DNA of 24,795 nucleotides. Source: Paramacrobiotus richtersi. Lineage: Eukaryota; Tardigrada; Eutardigrada; Parachela; Macrobiotidae. The notes below the pieces were generated by a model. The model searched no databases. It saw nothing but the letters and a program-made list of their open reading frames with translations, and had not been told where the DNA came from. Within the stretch, counting starts at the first letter, position 1, and each line of letters opens with the position of its first letter. The translations under genes and the position numbers were made by a program. Shown piece by piece: positions 17,429-24,795 of this stretch. The stretch spans positions 1 through 24,795 of the forward strand of contig JAQGAU010000700.1 of NCBI GenBank assembly GCA_034698045.1, written 5' to 3'.

Positions 17429-20091
17429 CTACACCTTCGCCTGTCGGCTAATGTAGATGACCATGGAGAAGACGCCGATGGCAAGGAGGACGGCCAGGAT
17501 AACCAATCCCGTGTTGGGCCCCGTGGTACCGGGCTGTGCATCTTCTGCCGATGGATGACGCTTCCGAGGCGCGACGATTGCGAAATTAAATTAGTTACGA
17601 AAAGATTAACATCTGGTTCACATATTCCCTGTACATACCGCCTTGTTTGGACATAAGCAAGACGTCATGTTTCCGTCGATATGGCAATGGCGGAATACTG
17701 TAACGAGATTATGTAGCAAGAAATAAAAGAACGAAACCGGTGTCTGATCCAGTAGCCCTTGAGTGCCACTTGTTGGCTTGGCTACTGATAACTCAATCTC
17801 AAACGAAGGTAATACACGGCGACGGATGGAATCAGCCCTGGAGTAAATGGTCTGGTAATTATATACTTCTGTAAAGAGTAACGGTGTTTATTCTACTTCT
17901 GTAACTTCGCAGTAGTCTGCCACAAACTGCATATCTGGACTACCTGGCATGAGACATCTTTTATGATCGAATGCTTTTGTTTACATATTGCAGGCTCTGC
18001 GTCCTACGAGCTATGATTAGTGCAAATAATCATAAATAGATAGATACTATTTATAACAAAACATCCAAATATGTACTTACTTAATAACCGACGCGAAGCT
18101 AATCGTGCCCTATCTTCAAAAGCAGTGAAGATTTCTTTGCGATAACTGGAAGTGATGGTGAATAACGTCAGATTGGCCACATTACTTAAGTACATACTAG
18201 ATGTACATACTTAAGTACATACTTACGTACATACCGCATTACCCACTCGGTGTAGCGCAACGTTGTTTATAACGTGCCACTTATAACGTAATTAATTTTT
18301 GAATCATGTAATTCATAAACTCAACTCAAACATATAAGTAAATAAGTAAACTAAACGTAACACACTTACAGCACTAGTTCTGGCTTAAATTAAAGAGACT
18401 AAATAATGTGTTCAAAATTTAGTGTTCAAAATAATGTGAGCATGACAGACATGACAGTTTGCAACAGTCTTAACGCTATGACTTTGCGTTTTCACATTTT
18501 CACAAAATTAGGTATCCGCGCTCAATACACCACTGTGATATGCTGTGACTTTGCGTTTTCACATTTTCACAAAATTAGGTATCTGCGCTCAATACACCAC
18601 TGTGATATGCTGTGACTTTGCATTTTCACATTTTCACAAAATTAGGTATCCGCGCTTAATACACCACTGTGATATGCTGTGACTTTGCATTTTCACATTT
18701 TCACAAAATTAGGTATCCGCGCTTAATACACCACTGTGATATGCTGTGACTTTGCATTTTCACATTTTCACAAAATTAGGTATCAGCGCTCAATACACCA
18801 ATCTGCTGAGACTCTGCCATTTCGCATTTTCACAAAATAAGGTGCCAGTACTCAGTACATCACTGTGCTACGTTGTGCACTTTTTTTCCACAAAGTAACA
18901 CTGTGCTGTTTACACTACGTACACCACGACGCCCAGTACAACAAGTTTGTATGATACGACTTCTTTTGGCATACGACAAAAAAAATCGTACTATAAATCT
19001 CCGAAACTTCGTACAACTTATTGTTTATTTATTGACGCACAGAATTTAGCGATTTCCTAAATAAAACGAATTACCTATAACCGAATTGAGCTGCGCAGTA
19101 GCGTTACCATTATTTATCGGTTGAAATAACGGTAAGCAGGATCGATTCACCGAGAAGTTTTGGAGTATCAAAAGCTTTGAGGCAACATTCTGTGTTTTCA
19201 ACAGAAAGTAAGCTTTGCGGTTGTGTCGTATGCCGAAGAGATCGCCATTCATTCAGTCGGAACAGGAAACTACACGCTAAAGGTTGGCTTCAACAATTTA
19301 GACGCGCAAGGTACATTACTTGTATATATATGTTTTCTTCGTTTGTGGTATCTTGAGACGTCGGCATTCGAAACTTAATATCCTTACTGCCGTTCTCATT
19401 ATAAAACAAACAGTGCCTACCTACTGTGTAATATTATATTGTCTTCATATGTGTTGCGTTAGTCTGCAATAGCGACACAATAACGTACCATACTCTTTGC
19501 CGCTCCTAAAAGTTCGTATTCTAGAGATGCTGGTGTTACGTGGGGCCGCCCATTACTCTTGTTACCGAGCTCTACCAGAGCTATATTTCGAGATGATCCG
19601 CAAAAATTTTTTGTCAGGGAATGGAACCTGTGTAATATAAAAGGTTGGCAGGACTTGGGAAATGTATTTTTGTTTTGTAACACGTAACTGCTGTTACTGG
19701 TTTTTTCCTTGTTGTTGTGAGTACGGAATTTTTTCTGGTGTGTTTTGTACAGTATAAGCATTGACATGAATAAAGCATATTGTTAGTTCATTGACACCGT
19801 TGTCGGTAACATCAATCCGGCAAACCCCAAAAACGCCTAACTCCCCATGCAGCAGGCCCGCACCGTCAACGAAAACCAAAACGTCGTCCCAAATTGCTCC
19901 GAAACCACCGGCTTGCAAACCGCATCCACCAGACTGACTGACGAGTTATGCATCTCCTCGGGAAACAGCTCTCCGGGAAAGATGCACGGTACTGACGGCG
20001 ACTCCATGCGAACGACGCAATATACAGCGGTACACAGGCCCTTGCCTGAGTTGCTACACTGCCGTACTTTGTCCGTTCCACTTCTTGTTCC
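17429..20091 (-). CDS. Candidate minus-strand gene: Cys-rich ectodomain exon plus C-terminal membrane helix
   Basis: Three open minus-strand pieces are proposed. Exon at 19842-20091 (after CTAG, ending at a gt donor) is Cys-rich (CTAVYCVVRMESPSVPC, VCKPVV, VRACCMG), rather like the end of a three-finger (Ly6/activin-receptor) ectodomain. Exon near 18081-18195 (VANLTLFTITSSYRK) ends at a strong donor, GTAAGT. Exon 17429-17544 reads PGTTGPNTG, then a membrane helix (LVILAVLLAIGVFSMVIYI), and ends RQAKV before TAG. An AATAAA follows at 17359-17354. The first and the middle exon each fit the last in phase, but the first does not fit the middle one, so exons are missing or the pieces belong to different genes. 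A small type-I surface protein is the likely product. The membrane-helix exon with its polyA signal is the best supported part. The large intron contains the 67-bp minisatellite. Confidence 0.4.
18475..18890. repeat. 67-bp minisatellite, five units plus a degenerate sixth
   Basis: ACTTTGC starts at 18481, 18548, 18615, 18682 and 18749, a constant 67-base step. Each unit contains TTTTCACATTTTCACAAAA and AATACACCACTGTGATATGC. Units 3 to 5 share the variant TTTGCATTTT where units 1 and 2 have TTTGCGTTTT, and units 3 and 4 share GCTTAAT where the others have GCTCAAT, a sign of recent expansion from one end. A worn copy follows from about 18811 to 18890. Non-coding. Confidence 0.93.
19205..19310 (+). 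CDS. Candidate plus-strand internal exon, unknown product
   Basis: Between a good acceptor (GTTTTCAACAG) and a donor (GTACAT) the plus strand reads SFAVVSYAEEIAIHSVG followed by NYTLKVGFNN, a pattern like an extracellular beta-sandwich. No neighbouring exon could be joined with confidence. An AATAAA at 19769 is the only downstream support. The opposite strand has an overlapping ORF (19046-19252) without recognisable features. This may be an isolated gene piece. Confidence 0.25.
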
Positions 20092-20109
20092 CTAGTTTCC
20101 GCGAATATC

Positions 20110-20439
20110 TCAAAGAACACCGGTCTTGCGCATCATGGCCAGAATTATTCCCACATGCAGTGCGGTGTGGTCATCCAGGATCGTGGAAACAAGGAGCGCG
20201 ATAATAAAGACTGGCCAGATAAAGAAACAGTGCGGTATACACACCCCTATAGTGGTGTACACCGCGTCCTTCTGTATTGATCCTGCATTGTTCATGATTC
20301 ACATAGAGTAGAAGATGGCAAATAGTATAGTAGAGAAGAAGATGACGTTTAGGTAATCGAGTACAGGAACGGTGACTAAGCAGGAGATTTTCCGTAAAAA
20401 GGGATCAACGCAACAAGAGGTGTCGTAGGGTGTAGGCAT
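20110..20439 (-). pseudogene. Small multi-pass membrane ORF interrupted by one UGA
   Basis: On the minus strand ATG 20439 opens a frame reading MPTPYDTSCC, then a hydrophobic stretch (VPVLDYLNVIFFSTILFAIF). A single TGA stands at 20299-20301, and the same frame then continues with a second hydrophobic stretch (CFFIWPVFIIALLVSTI) and a third, ALHVGIILAMM, to TGA 20110. Both halves look like one membrane protein with a Cys-rich N terminus. I do not recognise the family. The UGA is most simply a nonsense mutation or sequence error. A 20-base intron would change to a less membrane-like frame and was rejected. The ORF ends about 20 bases before the Cys-rich exon at 20091, so the two are probably separate genes. 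Confidence 0.35.
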
Positions 20440-20998
20440 CAGTCCCTCTGCCCTTAACAACGATGTTAAAATTGTTGAATAAAGTTATATTAGTGCTGCA
20501 TATATAATTAAACACCGTGAACATCACTTTATTTAGCCCCTCATCCGAGGGACGCTTGTTACGCGAGCGGTGCCTATCGTTTTGACTAGAATTTTTGGAT
20601 CAGTAAGTTAGATGCTTTTGTCTTCACAATTTCACTGCTAAAACGCAGTCCCTTTTAAATACGAAACCCTTAACAGAAAACATCCCTAAACGTTCATTTT
20701 ATGCGGAAATGTCGTGTTTCTTAACTGCTTGGCGCACGCAAATTGAAATTTTATCAGCGCATATGTAAAACACTGTATACCAGTAGATACCCGGCACGAT
20801 CGATCAACGGTGGGATAGGCTAGCTAATTCACGCGCAAAGCACGCAGTACTTCTATGCTGGCACTGTTCACTATCTTATCGAGCTGTGATACTGACATGC
20901 ATTCGGCCTTGTCATGACCATGTTGAATCAAAATGTGTAAGGACTAGAGGTACCATGATTATTAGTACCGTTATATGCTTTTACCAGCGGGTTTTTCT
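20440..20998. other. Spacer before BTB copy 2
   Basis: No exon supported. AATAAA at 20478-20483 (plus) and TTTATT at 20528-20533 (minus reading) are unassigned. The stretch from 20985 to 20998 (GGGTTTTTCTAG) looks like the acceptor of a 5' intron of the BTB gene: the frame of its first coding exon is open back to about 20999. Confidence 0.45.
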
Positions 20999-21168
20999 AG
21001 TTCAGTGTATCTCAGCGGAGCGACATACGAAACTGGGAAGCTGCACCCCGCAATGAAATCGATTGTGTTTGGCAACACTATCGCTCCGATTTCTTCCCAG
21101 CTGCTTATCATGCTTTAAGCTTCGTGCCGTTGTTCGAACCCGGCAGTCCATGCGCTTATGTTTCTGGA

Positions 21169-23833
21169 ATGTCTAGCGTACAGGGAACTCCACCAGAGGA
21201 CAATCTGTGGGGATGGCAGAGCCAAATAGCAACTGCTGTAGAAAGGGCAAAGTACGCCCTTTCTACGGAAGCCTTTGCGGACATCACTTTTCAGTTTCGC
21301 TCGGATGACGGGAGTATCACCAATATAAAGGCGCATAAGTAGGTTGGTGCTCTCTTGCACACAGATTTGTGCTGTACATTTGCTAGTGCCCTGTGATTAC
21401 GTTTAGACACTCACGATTACTGGGTTTTATTCGCGGCGATTTTATTTATCCGAATTATTAGAATATCGCCAACCAAAGGCGGTATGGCATCAGTTCATAC
21501 TGCTCAAAACTTTTGATGCGAATGAACTGCTCGCGCATCCGGTTTCCAGTGTTCCGTGAATACTATGTAGAAGGGCCATTAATTCTGTATTAACCAACTT
21601 CGTCCATACTTTTCCAGATGCATGCTAGCGATGGGCAGTGCTGTATTCGAAACCATGTTCTTCGGGAGTATCGCAGAGACCAGGGACACAATACCTATTA
21701 CCGACATCGATCCTGAAGTCTTTCGTATTGTGTTGAGGCAGGTTTGCATAGAAGTATAGCTCTGGCAGGTTGTAGTCAATAAGACCGACTTGCATGTGAT
21801 ATTCAGGAGATGCGCTTCTCATTTACACGTCGTTTGCATCTACCATGTAGGTACATCTACCATGACCAGATGGGCCCTTTCGACACAACTACGGCTTTCC
21901 CAACGTTATACGCAGCTAAAAAGTACGGCATCGCCATTCTGAAGATCGCCGCTTTTGATTTCCTGAAAAGTAATATCAGTGTGGAGAACTGTGTTTATTG
22001 GCTAGTCCAGGTAAGACTTGCCGTAGCTGGTTACTCTGGCATGCTTGTCGAAGTCCTCACTACATGACATACATTACACGTGCGGTATAACAAGCGTGCT
22101 GCTTTTTCGAAAATCTGGACAGTACTAGTTTCTTTTGTTTGACACTTTAATTGATATTAAACTACAGGTTGTAGAAGAAGTTGCTCTAGCACGCTAGAAA
22201 AATTTTAAACGACAGCCTACGAAACGTTCCACAAAAGATGTGAAGTGTTAGTCTTTTGTCCATTTTTTTAACAGGCCCAGCAGTACGCTGAGGAAGAGAT
22301 GCAGCAGCTTTGCATGTCACTGATCGATTCAAAGGGATCCATAGTGCTGAAGTCCGACAACTTTCTGCAGATTGATTTGACCGTTCTAAAACTGATTCTA
22401 TGCCGCGACACGCTACATGTTACTGAAATGGAGGTGTATAACGCCGCGATAAGGTACGTATGTAGTGTCAGGTCCCAAAGGCTCCGGTGCATGATTGCAG
22501 TCGATAACCTCCTTCTTGTTCTTCGAGATGCTGTTCGATAGACAGAATGGTCATAGGACAGCTGCCGCGTTCAGTGGTGCAGTCCTGGCTGCATACAACG
22601 ACCTCGGTTATGAGGACTGATGTGCTGTGCTTCGCGTTCATGAGAGGGTGGTCAGATGCGCCTTTTCGTGTTATGGCTTAAATGTGGCAAATGCACCGCT
22701 TCGAGATGGCAACGTCTTATTCGACTAACAATAAGCGCTCACACAACACAACCGGCCAGCCGTCAGCCGATGCTTAGCCGTCTAATCCAGCTGGGTCGGC
22801 TGGTTGGCCGTTTCGGTTGAAACCAGGTCAAGAACTTTGAAATTATGGAAGCGTTGTTTTCTCGAAATAAATTACTACGTTTCTGGAAAATCTGAACAAA
22901 ACAATACTCAAAGTACTCATTTGGTTGTATCCTGTACTAAACTCGGCCACTTATTAGACATAAGCACAAACACTTACAGAAAATTTTCGTAAGCAAGTTT
23001 TTCGCAATAGCCTTTGCGGCATGAGCGAACGGCCGGCTTGAGCCAGACAAGGATTCCGGCCGCGCGGCTTTGGTGGACAAAGAGGTCCCAGCCCATAAAC
23101 GTTACCTTTCACCGTCAGCTGAAAGGTCAACCGTTTAGCTGGCCGTTGCCAGCTCTAGCACCGCATCCCTCTCGAACGGGTGGGCACAGGACCGCGATAT
23201 CCTTGTACAGTTTTTAACTGCCGTTCAGTATAGAGCGACACTTTCTAGGTGGGCTGTTAATCAATGCATGGAAAAGGGCATCGAAAACTGCGGCACAAAT
23301 TATCGACTCGTACTGGACGATGCGTTAGGCTTGATTAGGTTCCCATTAATGACACTAGAAGAAACTGCTACCGCCGCAGAAGTAAGCTTTCAAAGTGTAA
23401 CAACATCACGGTTCTGTCTGTGCATCTAGAATACGGTGATACGAACTGTGTACTGTTAGAAACTGTCGCTTGTCTATGATACTGTTCAAAAAAGTTGTAA
23501 ACTGATATGAAATAGTAAGAAATCGAATACTTTTTCTAGTCAGGCTTGCTGTCAATGGAGGAAGTAAACGAACTGTTTCTCTGGTTCGGCAAGAAGAAAC
23601 AGCCTTTGAAATTTATCACCGAAGAGCGTCAAGCAATAGTGAATCCAACGAATAGTCCGGCAGCTGAGGAAATGTGCGTTTCGGCCGGCGTCTTGTTAGC
23701 ACCGCCGCAGGACTTTGTTGGGTTGGATGAACGTACTGTCGTGCTGCCAGCTCCACTACTGCCAGCTCGGCGTCCGCTGGACAATGGGGTTCGTCCCACA
23801 TTCGCTCCACGTTGGGCGTCGCGACTTAATTAA
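21169..23833 (+). CDS. BTB-BACK protein (BTBD-like), copy 2, complete, PHR domain replaced
   Basis: Six exons join in phase to 351 residues: 21169-21338, 21618-21737, 21851-22010, 22275-22453, 23249-23381 and 23540-23833. The start ATG (GMSSVQ) is preceded by an open frame back to an acceptor at 20998, so a longer N terminus is possible. BTB motifs are FADITFQF, AHKCMLAMGSAVFETMFFG, IPITDIDPEVF, RYIYHDQ and TLYAAKKY. BACK motifs are EEEMQQLCMSLID, NFLQIDL, RFPLMTLEE and ELFLWFGKKK. These proteins usually bring substrates to Cullin-3. Intron 2 must use a GC donor (AG|GCAGGT); the GT four bases on would break the frame. After ITEERQ the product leaves the family: instead of a PHR domain it ends in about 65 Pro/Leu-rich residues. 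AATAAA at 24039 ends the gene. It is a tandem paralogue of the gene at 462-2045. Confidence 0.88.
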
Positions 23834-24038
23834 GGACCGTTGATTATGCTTTCGAGAAACATATCCTTGCTGCGATTAACAAATAACCACAGGTGCGGTA
23901 AATTTCAGTGAAACAACGTCAACAGATATTTGTGTTCATGAAAACGTGAATTCCACAGCAGAAATGAGAAATACAATATTTGGCAGAGAATATCTTGTAA
24001 TTTTGACTAAATGAAGAGAATCACGGATCGGGATAATT

Positions 24039-24044
24039 AATAAA
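24039..24044 (+). terminator. PolyA signal of BTB copy 2
   Basis: AATAAA lies 206 bases after the stop codon and is followed within a few bases by a GT-rich stretch (GGTGGTGT), the normal layout of an animal cleavage site. Confidence 0.6.
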
Positions 24045-24490
24045 AGGTGGTGTCATGGGCAAAGCCCCATAAATTTCCGTTCTGGTTTTTTCTCAATTTG
24101 CTTTTTGGAGATGGAATTACATGTTAACAGATGTCGTAAAGGAAACGTTGGGTACCGAGCATGTCTCTAGTACTAAATAGCGAGTTAAACCGACTTTCTT
24201 CTCGTATTGCGTCGTATGTACTGAATGTTGTATGTAGTGTGCCCAACACGGTTTTCGCACTGACTAAAATGCTGAACTTAAATGACTGAATAATATGGAA
24301 CCTACGTCCGGCGGCTGATTAATTAAACCGACTGAAACGATGGGAAGGGTTAGCCGACAGATGTGCGCAAAAGAATTCGTAACTTTTCTTTTATCTGGAA
24401 ATCCTAACGTTAGATAATCATAATTTCTTTGCGAATCAGCTTATATTCTGTGTTTATGTATGGGAAAAATAGTGGATGTGGTGAGTTAAT

Positions 24491-24524
24491 TCCGGGAGCC
24501 CGGAAATCCAGATTCGGGATTTCC
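24491..24524. repeat. Pair of overlapping hairpins
   Basis: TCCGGG-AG-CCCGGA (24491-24504) overlaps GGAAATCC (24502-24509) and its inverted copy GGATTTCC (24517-24524). The two stems share the GGA at 24502-24504, so they are mutually exclusive folds. No coding context; function unknown. Confidence 0.5.
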
Positions 24525-24645
24525 ACATGGACGCTTATGGTTTAGCGGGCGTAATGTAGTGAGGGTTTTGGCCTGGAGAAAATCTGCGCTATGATACAAT
24601 AATGAAATCAAACAGTAGGAGAAATAATTATGTTCTATCAGAACA

Positions 24646-24793
24646 CTTAAGGCTAGACTCCTCCCATTTCGGACCTGATTACGATTTACGCTATCCCAGC
24701 TGATGCTTCAGCTACCTGCTTAAGGCTAGTATCCTCCCGTTTCGGACCTTTTGCGCCGGAGCGTTTCCTGTTGTTGACTTACAGGGTATAAAA
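24646..24793 (+). promoter_or_regulatory. Putative promoter: duplicated 31-bp element and TATA box
   Basis: A 31-base element starting CTTAAGGCTAG and ending TTTCGGACCT occurs at 24646-24676 and again at 24719-24749 with three mismatches, 73 bases apart. The flanking DNA is not repeated. TATAAAA follows at 24787-24793. Paired elements just upstream of a TATA box suggest the promoter of a gene that starts to the right of the window. Proof would need that gene. Confidence 0.5.
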
Positions 24794-24795
24794 TA

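Noticed and set aside
18475-18890. CRISPR array
   Set aside because: The 67-base units are contiguous with no unique spacers, and the genome is eukaryotic; this is a minisatellite.
20274-20301. A 20-base intron removing the UGA in the membrane ORF
   Set aside because: Far below normal intron size, and the resulting frame is less membrane-like and soon ends.
2161-20998. Terminal inverted repeats bounding the gene block
   Set aside because: Visual comparison of 2161-2415 with 16579-17428 and 20440-20998 gave only chance matches; a computed self-alignment is needed.
22740-23170. Second foldback element in the GC-rich intron of BTB copy 2
   Set aside because: Some GGCCAGCC/GGTTGGCC-like inverted words exist, but the arms do not align over a useful length.

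Overview
The window looks like nuclear DNA of an invertebrate animal, probably an ecdysozoan such as a tardigrade, nematode or arthropod (organism inferred, not proven). Reasons: split genes with GT-AG introns and matching codon phases, AATAAA signals after several stop codons, BTB-BACK-PHR genes, and remnants of a nose-resistant-to-fluoxetine (NRF-6) acyltransferase and a DGAT2-type acyltransferase. No bacterial operon signals, rRNA, tRNA or CRISPR array were seen.

Layout. (1) 1-2160: a possible minus-strand last exon with a membrane helix (73-297), then the BACK and PHR exons of a BTB-BACK-PHR gene (462-2045) with a polyA signal at 2129. (2) About 2.4-16.6 kb: five plus-strand genes, four with recognisable DNA-transaction roles. 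They are a MULE-type DDE transposase with FAR1-like and SWIM zinc fingers (2416-5055, with its AT-hook tail shifted into another frame up to 5284), a PrimPol/UL52-type archaeo-eukaryotic primase (6476-7558), an unrecognised multi-exon protein (8226-10639), a small RPA-like OB-fold protein (10683-11003) and a three-exon DUF3987-like P-loop ATPase (14020-16578). Two decayed host-gene fragments lie antisense within this block: the last two exons of a DGAT2-type gene (9255-9720) and several exons of an NRF-6-type gene (11499-12850). A 246-bp foldback element sits in the transposase intron. (3) 17.4-20.4 kb: weaker minus-strand exons (a Cys-rich ectodomain-like exon, a C-terminal membrane-helix exon, and a membrane ORF cut by a UGA) and a 67-bp minisatellite. 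(4) 21.0-24.0 kb: a second, complete BTB-BACK gene in the same orientation as the first. It shares exon borders with the first but has an unrelated tail in place of the PHR domain. (5) The window ends in a TATA box preceded by a duplicated 31-bp element, probably the promoter of a gene to the right.

The most interesting possibility is that 2.4-16.6 kb is a large self-replicating mobile element, or the remains of an integrated replicon. Its transposase, primase, ssDNA-binding OB protein and ATPase would form a mobilisation and replication set, and the antisense gene pieces would be captured or later-inserted host DNA. I could not find terminal inverted repeats or target-site duplications, so the boundaries, and membership of one element, remain inference.
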